Source: DAOQAU01 sp964640325 (GTDB taxonomy: Bacteria; Cyanobacteriota; Vampirovibrionia; Gastranaerophilales; Gastranaerophilaceae). From it: a stretch of 42,396 nt of DNA. The stretch is from NCBI GenBank assembly GCA_964640325.1, contig CAZXID010000018.1:1-42396 (forward strand). The letters run 5' to 3'. This document shows positions 13,548 through 22,227 of the stretch, one piece after another (the stretch's first letter is position 1; each line of letters starts with the position of its first letter). The translations under genes were made by a program, and so were the position numbers. Below the pieces are notes generated by a model. That model was not told the origin of the DNA and did no database searches. It saw nothing but the letters and a program-made list of their open reading frames with translations.

Positions 13548-16500
13548 ATGACTACACCTTACGTTCCATTACACTTACACAGTGAATATTCGCTTCTTGA
13601 CGGAGCAATCAAAATAAAAGATCTTTGCGAATTTGCAAAGCAAAATGACATGCCCGCCGTTGCCGTAACCGACCACGGTGCAATGTACGGAGCTATTGAC
13701 TTATACAAAACCGCAAAAGACTGTGGTGTTAAACCTTTAATCGGTTGCGAATTTTACGTTTATCAAGGTGAAATTTCAGAAAAAAATCAATCTAAAACCC
13801 ACTTGAACCACCTTGTGTTAATTGCAAAAGACAAACAGGGTTATGCAAATTTGGTAAAACTTGTTTCAATCTCACACTGTCAAGGCTTTTACTACAAACC
13901 CAGAGTAAATTTTGAACTTGTAAAACAATATCATCAGGGCTTAATTTGTCTGTCATCATGCGTTCAGGGAGAGCTTGCGGATTTAATCCTGCAAAAAGAC
14001 ATAAAAGCCGCGAAAGAAAGAGCTTTAAAATATAAACAACTTTTCAAAGAAGATTACTATATTGAACTCCAAGACCACGGGCTTGATAATCAAAAACGCT
14101 CAAACCCTGATTTGATAAACCTTGCAAAAGAACTGGGAATTGAACTTGTAATAACAAATGATTCACACTATTTAAAAAAAGAAGATGCCGACTGGCATGA
14201 CACGCTTTTATGCCTACAGACAAATGCCTTAAAAACCGATGAAAACCGTTTTCACTTCCCTAACAACGAATTTTATGTCAAAACTGTTTCTGAGCTTCGA
14301 GATGCCTTCAAATGGCTTGATAGTGAAACTTTCGAAAAAGCAATAAAAAATACGGTTGAAATTGCTGAAAAATGCCATTTAATAATAGAAATGGGAAGCA
14401 GCCTTTTACCAAAATACGAAGTTCCCAAAACTCATACCGCAGAAAGCTATCTTAATTTTAAAGTTAGAGAAGGACTTGAAAAACGCTATGAAGAAATTAC
14501 ACCTGAGATAGAAAAAAGAGTCAAATACGAGCTTGAAATCATTGAACAAATGGGGTTTTCGGCATACTTTTTAATAACATGGGATTTCATAAATTTTGCA
14601 AAACAAAGCGGAATTCCCGTCGGCCCAGGCAGAGGTTCTGCCGCCGGAAGTATTGTTGCTTACGCACTTGAAATAACAGACTTAGACCCTATCCGACACA
14701 ATCTTTTGTTTGAAAGATTTTTGAACCCCGAAAGAATAAGCATGCCCGATGTGGATATCGACTTTTGCATTGAAAGACGTTCTGAAGTAATCGATTACGT
14801 TTCAAAAAAATACGGTGAAGACCATGTCTGCCAAATTGTAACTTTCGGAACGCTTGCAGCAAAAGCTGCGCTCAAAGGAGTTGCCAGAGTTTTTAATATA
14901 CCGTTTGCCGAAAGCAACAAACTTTCTGCACTTATTCCTTCAACTCCGGGTGCAAAAATTGACGATGCCCTAAAAGAGGGCATGGAACTAAAAATTTTAT
15001 ATGATACTGACCCTGAAATCAAAAAACTTGTAGATATGGCAAAAGGCTTAGAAGGGGTTAAAAACAACATCGGCATGCACGCTGCGGGTGTGATAATTTC
15101 TCACAAGCCGCTTAACGAAATTGTACCTGTTCAGCCCTCAAAAGACGGAAGCATCATAACTCAATACCCTATGACCGACCTTGAAAAGCTCGGACTTTTA
15201 AAGATGGATTTTCTGGGGCTGCGCAACCTTACCATAATAAGCAAAACACTCAAAATGATTAAAAAAAGACACAGTCTTGATATCGATATAAACAACATTC
15301 CGCTTGATGATAAAAAAACTTACGAAATGCTTACCCGAGGCGAAACAGATGGCGTTTTTCAACTTGAATCAACGGGGATGAAGCGTCTTGTAAAAGACTT
15401 AAAGCCAAGCGTTTTTGAAGATTTAGGCGCACTTGTTGCACTTTTCAGACCGGGGCCTTTGGAATCAGGCATGGTAGAAGACTTTGTCCAGAGAAAACAC
15501 GGCAGGCAGGCAATCACCTACGATCACCCTTTGCTTGAGCCTGTTTTGAAAGACACTTACGGAACAATTGTTTATCAAGAACAAATTATGCAGATTTTCC
15601 AAACGCTAGCCGGATATTCTCTGGGGCAAGCGGACATGGTTCGACGCATGATGGGTAAGAAAAAAATCGAAGAAATGGCAAAACAAAAAGAAAAGTTCAT
15701 TGAAGGCGCAGGCAAAAACGGTATGATGCCAAAAGAAGCGACCGAACTTTTTGAACAAATAGAAAAATTTGCCGAATACTGTTTTAACCGTTCGCACTCT
15801 GCGGCTTATGCTTTTGTGGCTTACCAGACGGCTTATTTAAAAACGCACTACACAGTCGAATACTTATCCGCACTTTTATCAAGCGTAGCAAACGACCAAG
15901 ACAAAACTCAAGCATACATTGAAGAAGCTCTCAAATACGGTATAAAAGTTCTTCCGCCCGATATTAACAAATCCATGTCAGAATTCACTCCCGATGAAAA
16001 AAATATCAGATTCGGACTTGCCTCTATAAAACAAGTCGGCGAAATAGTAGTTGAAGCCATCTTAAAAGAGCGTGAAGAAAATGGAGAATTTAAATCCATT
16101 TACGAATTTTGCAAAAGAGTAGATTCAAAATGCTCTAACAAAAGAGTTATGGAAGGTTTAATCAAAGCCGGCGCCTTTTCAAACATCGAAAAAAGCCGCA
16201 AACAATTATTAGAAAACCTCGAATACATTGTTTCAACGGCAAACAAAGAAACTCAAGCAAGACAATTGGGGCAAGGAAGTTTATTTGACGGCTTGCAAAA
16301 TGATGAAAGCTTTGCCGCCCCGCAATTTCAACTTGCAGGAAGTGATGAGGAATTTGACGACAAACAAATTCAAGTTTTCGAAAAAGAATTCTTAGGATTT
16401 TACGTAACCAGCCACCCGCTTTCAAGTATAAGAGACAGACTTCCTTTTTTGATGACTCACAAAATTTCCGAAATTCAGGAAACACCTAATAACAAGATGG

Positions 16501-16997
16501 TTACAATTTGCGGGCTCATAACTTCTGTTAAACAAATTCCGACAAAAAAAGATCCGACAAAATTTATTAAATTTGCCACCATAGAAGATTTAACCGGAAA
16601 AATAGAAATTGTCTGCTTTAATAAAATTCTACAGGAATACGATGAATTTTTGCAATCCGAACAAAAAGTCATAATCTCAGGCAAAGTCCAACGAAGAGAA
16701 GAAGATACCCCCAACATAATTGTCGAAACGGTTAAACCTGTTGAAAATTCAAACATTTTCACACTTGAACTTTTAGAAGAAATTTCCTATGAAGAACTTG
16801 TAGCCCTCAAAGATATTCTTGTTGCAAATAACGGATCTGACCCTGTTGTAATAAAAGTTCCAAACGAAAGCGATAATGCAAGAATCCTTGCCTCTTCACT
16901 TTTTTGGGTTAATTCATCAAACGATTTGACAAGTGCGATTAAAAAACAATTTCCAAAAAAAGTCGCCGTTTGTGTAAAATCAATTGATGAGGATTAA
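13548..16997 (+). CDS. dnaE: DNA polymerase III subunit alpha (DnaE type)
   Basis: This is the replicative polymerase catalytic subunit. Order: PHP domain starting with H-L-H-S-E-Y-S-L-L-D-G (residues 8-18), palm domain with P-G-R-G-S-A-A-G-S (about 364) and the catalytic P-D-V-D-I-D (about 399-404) and a third Asp in K-M-D-F-L-G-L (about 553), then helix-hairpin-helix DNA binding, and an OB fold near residues 985-1060. At 1149 aa the length is typical of bacterial DnaE1. The ribosome site is weak (AGAGGG about 17 nt upstream). The gene converges with the next gene, leaving 2 nt between stops. Confidence 0.97.
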   Translation: MTTPYVPLHLHSEYSLLDGAIKIKDLCEFAKQNDMPAVAVTDHGAMYGAIDLYKTAKDCGVKPLIGCEFYVYQGEISEKNQSKTHLNHLVLIAKDKQGYANLVKLVSISHCQGFYYKPRVNFELVKQYHQGLICLSSCVQGELADLILQKDIKAAKERALKYKQLFKEDYYIELQDHGLDNQKRSNPDLINLAKELGIELVITNDSHYLKKEDADWHDTLLCLQTNALKTDENRFHFPNNEFYVKTVSELRDAFKWLDSETFEKAIKNTVEIAEKCHLIIEMGSSLLPKYEVPKTHTAESYLNFKVREGLEKRYEEITPEIEKRVKYELEIIEQMGFSAYFLITWDFINFAKQSGIPVGPGRGSAAGSIVAYALEITDLDPIRHNLLFERFLNPERISMPDVDIDFCIERRSEVIDYVSKKYGEDHVCQIVTFGTLAAKAALKGVARVFNIPFAESNKLSALIPSTPGAKIDDALKEGMELKILYDTDPEIKKLVDMAKGLEGVKNNIGMHAAGVIISHKPLNEIVPVQPSKDGSIITQYPMTDLEKLGLLKMDFLGLRNLTIISKTLKMIKKRHSLDIDINNIPLDDKKTYEMLTRGETDGVFQLESTGMKRLVKDLKPSVFEDLGALVALFRPGPLESGMVEDFVQRKHGRQAITYDHPLLEPVLKDTYGTIVYQEQIMQIFQTLAGYSLGQADMVRRMMGKKKIEEMAKQKEKFIEGAGKNGMMPKEATELFEQIEKFAEYCFNRSHSAAYAFVAYQTAYLKTHYTVEYLSALLSSVANDQDKTQAYIEEALKYGIKVLPPDINKSMSEFTPDEKNIRFGLASIKQVGEIVVEAILKEREENGEFKSIYEFCKRVDSKCSNKRVMEGLIKAGAFSNIEKSRKQLLENLEYIVSTANKETQARQLGQGSLFDGLQNDESFAAPQFQLAGSDEEFDDKQIQVFEKEFLGFYVTSHPLSSIRDRLPFLMTHKISEIQETPNNKMVTICGLITSVKQIPTKKDPTKFIKFATIEDLTGKIEIVCFNKILQEYDEFLQSEQKVIISGKVQRREEDTPNIIVETVKPVENSNIFTLELLEEISYEELVALKDILVANNGSDPVVIKVPNESDNARILASSLFWVNSSNDLTSAIKKQFPKKVAVCVKSIDED

Positions 16998-16999
16998 TT

Positions 17000-17788
17000 T
17001 TACTTGTTTTCGATTGTCAAGTTCATAAATTCAATATCATCGTAATCCACATAAGCTGTTTGCATCAAATTTCTGCCTGTTTTTATGGTAATTTCGTTCA
17101 TCATATTTTGTCTTATTAAATTGCTTGGAAGCTTAATTTTTTGCCCGTCGCCGTTGAGCTGGATTTCTGCAATCTTGTTTCCGTTAAAATAAATTTCAGG
17201 CGGACTTGCATAAGAGTTAGTAATTTTATTCTGCCCCATAGATTTTGCAAGTTTAGTGTCAATTCCTATGATAGAGCCGATTACAAGAAAAGTGGAAGAA
17301 CCCTGAGGAACAGATGACAGCTTAAATTTTTTGGAATAAAAAGGCCCGACGGAATTTACCCTAAATTCTCTTGCATTTGCAGAAGCATCGGAAAAATTAT
17401 TGTCGCCCAGGTGAAACATTTCAGTATCAATTACAACATCACGCGGAGTAGATTTTTCTATCCCCAAAACAATGGCTTGAGCATTATTATTTTTATCAAG
17501 GGTTACTGAAAACGGTTTGTAGCCTTCTTTTTCTACAGACATAACCGTTTGACCGTCAACTTTTGCCCCCAGCTGGAAACGCCCTTGCTCATCAGTATAT
17601 GTTTGATAATTACTTTGAGGCACAACAATTTTTGCTTTGCCAATTGGCATATTGGTTTTTGAATCTATAATTCTATTAATCCCATCAGGACCTTTAACAA
17701 TAGTTTTACCCTGCATGCTTTCCGAAAAAGCAGGAAGCGAAGCAAATAACATAAAAAATATCGTCAACAAAATTAAATTCTCAAACAT
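17000..17788 (-). CDS. Exported protein with a carboxypeptidase-regulatory-like domain
   Basis: The 262-aa product has a signal peptide (hydrophobic run to residue about 20, cleavage near A-F-S). Residues 40-110 look like a CarboxypepD_reg-like beta-sandwich: G-K-A-K-I-V-V-P ... Y-T-D-E-Q-G-R-F-Q-L ... E-K-E-G-Y-K-P-F-S-V. The C-terminal half, with a P-P-E-I-Y-F-N-G-N-K-I segment, is a second beta-rich domain that I do not recognise. A GAGGT ribosome site precedes the ATG. It probably acts outside the membrane; the partner is unknown. Confidence 0.8.
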   Translation of the reverse strand: MFENLILLTIFFMLFASLPAFSESMQGKTIVKGPDGINRIIDSKTNMPIGKAKIVVPQSNYQTYTDEQGRFQLGAKVDGQTVMSVEKEGYKPFSVTLDKNNNAQAIVLGIEKSTPRDVVIDTEMFHLGDNNFSDASANAREFRVNSVGPFYSKKFKLSSVPQGSSTFLVIGSIIGIDTKLAKSMGQNKITNSYASPPEIYFNGNKIAEIQLNGDGQKIKLPSNLIRQNMMNEITIKTGRNLMQTAYVDYDDIEFMNLTIENK

Positions 17789-17928
17789 AAATACCTCATC
17801 TCATTTTTAACAAATTTAAGCTTTCTAAAAAAATAATTAAACCGCTTTAAAAATATATTTAAGGATATTTTAAAAAAAGTAAAAATAATATTTGTAATTT
17901 GAACTTTTTTTGTTATTATGGTTGAATA

Positions 17929-18009
17929 AGTGAATAAGTAAATAAGTGCAAATTGTTGCTTCGCAACTAAATTTAAAACTTTTCACCTATTCAGCCACTC
18001 AGCTTTTAC
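17929..18009. repeat. 8-mer hairpin array upstream of tRNA-Leu
   Basis: The left half is a period-8 tandem (TGAATAAG, TGAATAAG, TAAATAAG). A central hairpin GTTGC-TTC-GCAAC (about 17954-17966) follows, then right-hand units (CTTTTCAC, CTATTCAG, CCACTCAG) that are roughly complementary to the left ones. The tRNA starts 8 bp later. Confidence 0.65.
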
Positions 18010-18016
18010 ATAATGT

Positions 18017-18100
18017 GCCGAAGTGGCGAAATGGTAGACGCAGTGGACTCAAAATCCACCGAGCTCAACCCTCGTGCCGGTTCGAGTCCGGCCTTCGGCA
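18017..18100 (+). tRNA. tRNA-Leu (anticodon CAA)
   Basis: The 84-nt sequence folds as a class II tRNA: acceptor stem GCCGAAG paired with CTTCGGC, D-arm with G-G-T-A-G-A, anticodon stem GTGGA / TCCAC with loop CTCAAAA (anticodon CAA at loop positions 3-5), a long variable arm, and T-arm GGTTCGAGTCC. The body closely resembles E. coli leuX. The discriminator A is at 18100 and CCA is not encoded. Its last 18 bases and the next 5 are repeated at 18402-18424. Confidence 0.95.
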
Positions 18101-18105
18101 TTTAC
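18083..18105 (+). repeat. Direct repeat copy 1, tRNA-Leu 3' end
   Basis: This 23-bp stretch covers part of the T-arm, the acceptor 3' strand and five downstream bases. It is identical to 18402-18424, at a distance of 319 bp. Confidence 0.9.
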
Positions 18106-18140
18106 GCAAAAAGACATCCCAACGGGGATGTCTTTTTGCG
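18105..18140 (+). terminator. Hairpin directly after tRNA-Leu
   Basis: A perfect 16-bp stem (18105-18120 / 18125-18140) with an AACG loop; the right arm contains TTTTT but no free T-run follows. It lies in the segment between the two tRNA 3'-end copies, so it came with the insertion rather than being the tRNA's original terminator. Confidence 0.7.
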
Positions 18141-18401
18141 TCCTACAAAGGCACATCCTCTCGCCGTATAATTGCTTTGCAATTATGCCAGTCCCGCGCA
18201 TGTGATTTTGCCTTCTTTTCAAGGTTTCACCCTAATGGCGAACCGTAGAAAATGGCGGGACGACTTTACAATTAATAACCTCTCCTTTTTAATAATCCCC
18301 AATAGTGCCTCTCTCGCATTTAAAATAATTACTCGCCCGCAAAATCTACATTCCCGACCCGTCAAACTACGGCTCAACAATGTTTCGCCTTGTTTGTCGT
18401 G
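18106..18401. mobile_element. About 300-bp insertion at the tRNA-Leu 3' end
   Basis: The segment is bracketed by the two tRNA 3'-end copies. It contains the 16-bp hairpin, an 8-bp ATAATTGC hairpin near 18168-18187, and GTCCCGC/GCGGGAC arms at about 18190 and 18255. No credible gene lies inside. It looks like a remnant or a small non-autonomous element that used the tRNA end as its attachment site. Confidence 0.6.
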
Positions 18402-18424
18402 CGAGTCCGGCCTTCGGCATTTAC
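18402..18424 (+). repeat. Direct repeat copy 2, tRNA-Leu 3' end
   Basis: This is identical to 18083-18105. The 10 nt after it lead straight into a terminator-like hairpin with a T-run, probably the tRNA's original terminator. Confidence 0.9.
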
Positions 18425-18433
18425 ATAAAAATT

Positions 18434-18458
18434 AAACTCCCACATCGAGAGTTTTTTT
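18434..18458 (+). terminator. Probable original terminator of tRNA-Leu
   Basis: AAACTC (18434-18439) pairs with GAGTTT (18449-18454), and T residues run on to 18458. It is short but has the classic arrangement. Confidence 0.55.
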
Positions 18459-18630
18459 ATACGGACTTGAATATCCGGTTCTCCCCTCTCGCACCAATTA
18501 AAGAGCTTTATTAAGTTTTGTATAAATTTAACCAAAAAACACTGTTTACTGTCAACTTTTTTTTTGTTTAAATATTTATATGGTGTGATTACTAAAAGTT
18601 TCTGCCAATACATTTTTAAAGGAGAGTAAA

Positions 18631-20016
18631 ATGATTGATTTTCAAAGTACAACACAAATTCCGCCAAATGTACAAACTCCGCCTGCAATTCAGCAGCAAG
18701 TTGAAGTTAAAACACCTGACACGACAAATCTTTTAACACAATACAAAAACGATGTGCCTGCATGGGCATACAGAGGAGCAGCTTTTATGGAAAACAAAAA
18801 TTTAAACGTTCAGGTTGCAAACCTGAACTTGGAACAATACAAAGAATCAGGCAAGCTTGCCGTTGAAGACATTTCTTCAAGAGCGGGAAAACCGGGGCAA
18901 TTCTTAAACTGGATTGAAGTCCTTCCCAAAACAGAACTACAGAGCCTTGATTCTATATATGACACTGCAAACAAAGCTAAAGAAGGCGGATTTACAGACT
19001 TAGCAGTCATAGGTATCGGCGGCTCCCGTCACACCAACGAAGCCATGATGAAAATGCTGGGAAAAGATCCTCACGTTCATTTTTACTCAGGCATTGACCC
19101 TGACAGTTTCAAAAGATTTGCCAATTCTTTGGATTTAGATAAAACAAAATTTCTTATTGTTTCAAAATCAGGCGGAACTCTCGAAACAACTGTAGGATAT
19201 GAAAGTGCAAGAAAATTAATGCAAGAACATCTTAAAAAAGAAGATGTTTCCGATAGATTTATCGCAATGACAGACGCTTCAGCCGAAAAAAGCAAACTAA
19301 GGCAAGCCGTTGACCGCGGAGAATTCTCTGCATCCGGTCTTGTTCACGACGATGTAGGCGGAAGATTTTCAATATTTGATGATGCCACAATTTTTACTAT
19401 GGCTTATGCAGGCGTGAGCAAAGAAGATTCCAAAAAAATGCTTGAAGCTTCTATTGCTGCTCAAAAAGAATTTTTAAATCCCGATATAAACAAAAACGAA
19501 GCACTTAAACTTGCCGCCTTCAACGCTGATGCAAAATCAAACGGAAGAAATAAGCACTTTGTAGAATACTTCGGCGACGCTTTTGCGGGTGCTACACTTT
19601 GGGAAAAACAAATGAAAAACGAATCTTTGAAATCAAAAATTTCAACCGATACAAACATAGGGCCCGGATACTTGCACTATAACGCAGAATCTGACCTAGA
19701 CCCCAACAACAAAGATTCTTTCTACACTTTTATCTACTTAAAACCTCAAGACAAAAGAACAGAAGCGCTTTTAAACGGCGCTATGACTGCTTATTCTGCG
19801 CAACATCCTGTTTCAAAAATTGAGTTTAAAGACTTGTCCCCTGAGACAATCGCAAGATTCATTGAACTTAAGCACTTTGAAACGCTTTACACAGGAAATC
19901 TACTAAGACAAAAAGCGGGTGAAAAAACACCCGAAGGCTTTGCTATGGCAGAAGTCCTTCAGCCTAACGTAGAAATCTACAAAAAAGAAGTTAAAAAGGT
20001 CCTGGAACCAAAATAA
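18631..20016 (+). CDS. pgi: Glucose-6-phosphate isomerase
   Basis: PGI interconverts glucose 6-phosphate and fructose 6-phosphate. The sugar-phosphate loop S-K-S-G-G-T-L-E-T-T and the signature D-D-V-G-G-R-F-S are present, as is G-I-G-G-S-R. At 461 aa it belongs to the short bacterial class. The first 35-40 residues are a Pro/Gln/Thr-rich extension (P-P-N-V-Q-T-P-P-A-I-Q-Q-Q) that is not part of the enzyme fold. A GGAGAG ribosome site precedes the ATG. The upstream gap 18459-18630 holds only AT-rich leader DNA. A strong terminator follows. Confidence 0.95.
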   Translation: MIDFQSTTQIPPNVQTPPAIQQQVEVKTPDTTNLLTQYKNDVPAWAYRGAAFMENKNLNVQVANLNLEQYKESGKLAVEDISSRAGKPGQFLNWIEVLPKTELQSLDSIYDTANKAKEGGFTDLAVIGIGGSRHTNEAMMKMLGKDPHVHFYSGIDPDSFKRFANSLDLDKTKFLIVSKSGGTLETTVGYESARKLMQEHLKKEDVSDRFIAMTDASAEKSKLRQAVDRGEFSASGLVHDDVGGRFSIFDDATIFTMAYAGVSKEDSKKMLEASIAAQKEFLNPDINKNEALKLAAFNADAKSNGRNKHFVEYFGDAFAGATLWEKQMKNESLKSKISTDTNIGPGYLHYNAESDLDPNNKDSFYTFIYLKPQDKRTEALLNGAMTAYSAQHPVSKIEFKDLSPETIARFIELKHFETLYTGNLLRQKAGEKTPEGFAMAEVLQPNVEIYKKEVKKVLEPK

Positions 20017-20035
20017 CTCATTTATGAAAATATAA

Positions 20036-20061
20036 AAAGAGGGGTTGTACCCCTCTTTTTT
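20036..20061. terminator. Terminator of pgi, usable in both directions
   Basis: The 10-bp stem AAAGAGGGGT / ACCCCTCTTT (20036-20045 / 20049-20058) has a TGT loop and a T-run. It lies between convergent genes whose stops are 46 nt apart. Confidence 0.85.
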
Positions 20062-20062
20062 A

Positions 20063-20725
20063 TTACCCAAAAATTTTGAAATCTTTGAGATAATCTTCTA
20101 TGGGTTTTATATCAAATTTACCGTCTTTATCGGTGCAATATTCAACAATTTCATCAACGCCAGGTCTTTTTGTATTCTTATCTTTATCTAAAAATTCACA
20201 ATCTTTAAGGTAATAAGATAATGAACGAAGAGATTCATTAACTTTTTCCCCCTCTTTTACATTGCGAATATATTTTTTAATAACGTTTTGCACAAATTGA
20301 TTTTTCATATCATCCGACCAATTTGAACTGTAAACCTTACTTACACGAAGACTGCTACCGGGGCATATGTCATCTACATAACTTAAATCATATCCTTTAT
20401 TAATAATCCATTTGTTTTCTCTATCATTAAACCATGCTTTATTAAAAATTTCAGGGCTCTTGAAAGTAATAAAATAATCACCAAACCACTTACCCCTCCA
20501 ACCCCTGTAGTCAGTTGTTCCAAAAGTCCCTCCTTTACCACCTGTAAAAACATCATTAATTTCATCCTCACAACATCCCCGATATAATGTAGGAATCTCT
20601 GAAGATTTAAAGCTTACTTTATCACATTGCAACTTGGAAAAATCCGAAGGCGCAGAATAAAGCACTGCTTGTTTTTGTTTAGGTGCAGAATTCAAACTTA
20701 AATTTTGAAAAAATGTTATTTTCAT
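20063..20725 (-). CDS. Hypothetical protein, possible ADP-ribosyltransferase-like fold
   Basis: The 220-aa protein starts M-K-I-T-F-F-Q-N; AAAGGA lies upstream of this ATG at ribosome-site distance, so it is preferred over a start six codons earlier. An N-terminal 40-residue Lys/Gln/Ser-rich leader ends in V-S-F-K-S, like the V-N-F-T-G in the kinase-like protein at 3014-4585. The body begins P-T-L-Y-R-G-C, similar to the Arg motif of some ADP-ribosyltransferases, followed by a Gly/Trp-rich stretch. I cannot point to a convincing E-x-E. No function can be assigned. It may be a host-directed or secreted protein of this lineage. Confidence 0.7.
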   Translation of the reverse strand: MKITFFQNLSLNSAPKQKQAVLYSAPSDFSKLQCDKVSFKSSEIPTLYRGCCEDEINDVFTGGKGGTFGTTDYRGWRGKWFGDYFITFKSPEIFNKAWFNDRENKWIINKGYDLSYVDDICPGSSLRVSKVYSSNWSDDMKNQFVQNVIKKYIRNVKEGEKVNESLRSLSYYLKDCEFLDKDKNTKRPGVDEIVEYCTDKDGKFDIKPIEDYLKDFKIFG

Positions 20726-20817
20726 AATAGTCCTTTGTAACATAATAAAATTTAAAAATAAAATATTTTGTCCTTAAATATTTTCTTATTAATAAATCTT
20801 TACGATAAAAAACAATT

Positions 20818-20850
20818 AAAAGGGGCGGGTTTTTCAAACCCGCCCCTTTT
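20818..20850 (-). terminator. Terminator of the ribosomal protein operon
   Basis: A 15-bp perfect stem (20818-20832 / 20836-20850) rich in GGGGCGGG lies 17 nt after the rpsI stop. On the minus strand its arm ends in TTTT and is followed by a further T-rich stretch. Confidence 0.9.
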
Positions 20851-20866
20851 AATATCTTGATAATTC

Positions 20867-21268
20867 TTATCTTTTTGAGAATTGGAATCTTTTACGTGCT
20901 TTCTTTCTGCCGTATTTTTTACGTTCCTTGACTCTGGGGTCTCTTGTAAGTAACCCTTCTGAGCGAAGCACATTTTTATATTCTTCGTTAAGTTTAACCA
21001 ATGCTCTTGAAATACCATGTTTGATAGCTCCGGCTTGAGAACAAATTCCGCCGCCTACGGCTTTAACTCTAACATCAAATTTTTCCTGATTATCAGTCAA
21101 CACCAAAGGCTTAAAAATCATTAATTCGATAGCAGGCATGTTACCTATATAATTTTTAAGAGTTTTTCCGTTTACATAGATTCTGCCTTTGCCTTTAACC
21201 AGTTTTACAACTGCGATAGAGGTTTTTCTACGGCCTGTTGCGATAATTTCTTTTGCTTGAGTTGCCAT
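20867..21268 (-). CDS. rpsI: 30S ribosomal protein S9
   Basis: S9 sits in the 30S head, and its basic C-terminal tail reaches the P-site tRNA. Family features are A-T-G-R-R-K-T-S-I-A-V-V-K near residue 11, G-G-G-I-C-S-Q-A-G-A-I-K-H-G near 75, and the ending K-K-A-R-K-R-F-Q-F-S-K-R. At 133 aa it is normal. Its start codon shares one base with the rplM stop, the usual tight L13-S9 pair. It is the last gene of the operon. Confidence 0.98.
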   Translation of the reverse strand: MATQAKEIIATGRRKTSIAVVKLVKGKGRIYVNGKTLKNYIGNMPAIELMIFKPLVLTDNQEKFDVRVKAVGGGICSQAGAIKHGISRALVKLNEEYKNVLRSEGLLTRDPRVKERKKYGRKKARKRFQFSKR

Positions 21269-21705
21269 TATTTAACCTCCTTTTCTATCTTGATTGGTTT
21301 TTGGGCTTCATGCGGATGTTCGTTTCCTGCATAGACTTTAAGTTTTTGAAATTGCTCATCGCCTAAAGTATTATGAGGAAGCATCCCTTTAACCGCTTTT
21401 TCTATTGCCGCAATAGGATTTTTTTCCATTAATTCTTTGAATGACGCAACTTTAAGTCCACCCGGATAACCTGAATGCCTGTAATATTTTTTGTCTGTTT
21501 CTTTTTTACCTGTAACCTGAATTTTTTCTGCATTGATAACAACCACAAAATCGCCTGTGTCAACATGCGCAGTGTATTCGGGTTTGTTTTTTCCTCTGAG
21601 GATATTTGCTATTTTGGCAGCCATTCTGCCAAGGATTTCGCCTTCGGCATCGAATAAATACCATTTTCTTTCTACCTCAAGAGGCTTTGCTGAGTAAGTT
21701 TTCAT
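21268..21705 (-). CDS. rplM: 50S ribosomal protein L13
   Basis: L13 binds 23S rRNA early in 50S assembly. It shows the usual W-Y-L-F-D-A-E-G-E-I-L-G-R-M-A and the central D-T-G-D-F-V-V-V-I-N-A-E-K and K-K-Y-Y-R-H-S-G-Y-P-G-G segments, plus M-L-P-H-N-T-L-G. At 145 aa it is normal. An ACAAGGAGC ribosome site lies upstream, the same 9-mer that precedes rpsM, rpsK and rpsD here. The tRNA-modifying gene truA, often between rplQ and rplM, is absent. Confidence 0.98.
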   Translation of the reverse strand: MKTYSAKPLEVERKWYLFDAEGEILGRMAAKIANILRGKNKPEYTAHVDTGDFVVVINAEKIQVTGKKETDKKYYRHSGYPGGLKVASFKELMEKNPIAAIEKAVKGMLPHNTLGDEQFQKLKVYAGNEHPHEAQKPIKIEKEVK

Positions 21706-21756
21706 TTTTTATATGCTCCTTGTTTTTTTTTGATTTTAATTTTGCCTCGCCTAACT

Positions 21757-22185
21757 TTATACCAATTGGATTAAAGCCATTTCCGAAGCATCTCCGCGTC
21801 TTGGCGGAAGTCTGTATATTCTAACGTAACCGCCTTGTCTTGAAGAATATTTTACTCCGATTTGAGCAAAAAGTTTTCTCAAAACTGTTTGCGGCACCAC
21901 TTTTTTATCACTTGGCGGCACATCGAAAATTTCGTTTGTTTTAGGATCAATGAACTTTCCGATTTCTTTATCAAAAATGTATCTGCCGGCTTGACGACGA
22001 GAATGAACATCACCTTTTTTAGCAAGTGATATAACACTTTCGGCATAAGGTCTGAGCGCTTTTGCTCTTGCCATTGTTGTTTTTATTTCACCGTGGGTAA
22101 AAAGCTCGGTTGCAAGAGAGCGCAAAAGCGCTTTTCTTTGGTCTTGGGCTTTTCCCAGCGTATGTTTTTTACATTGGTGTCTCAT
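21757..22185 (-). CDS. rplQ: 50S ribosomal protein L17
   Basis: L17 lies near the peptide exit tunnel. It starts M-R-H-Q-C-K-K-H-T-L-G, has R-K-A-L-L-R-S-L-A-T-E-L-F and closes with R-I-Y-R-L-P-P-R-R-G-D. At 142 aa it is longer than E. coli L17 in the middle, where D-K-E-I-G-K-F-I-D-P-K-T-N-E-I-F extends the fold. An AAAGGAAA ribosome site precedes the ATG. The spacer to rpoA (131 bp) holds an 8-mer hairpin element. Confidence 0.97.
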   Translation of the reverse strand: MRHQCKKHTLGKAQDQRKALLRSLATELFTHGEIKTTMARAKALRPYAESVISLAKKGDVHSRRQAGRYIFDKEIGKFIDPKTNEIFDVPPSDKKVVPQTVLRKLFAQIGVKYSSRQGGYVRIYRLPPRRGDASEMALIQLV

Positions 22186-22227
22186 TGTTTGGTTTCCTTT
22201 TGTTTATGTTTGTTTATCTTATGCTTT

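Noticed and set aside
18172..18435. 87-aa frame across the tRNA-Leu insertion
   Set aside because: It runs through the insertion and into the duplicated tRNA end and has no ribosome site or recognisable protein features.
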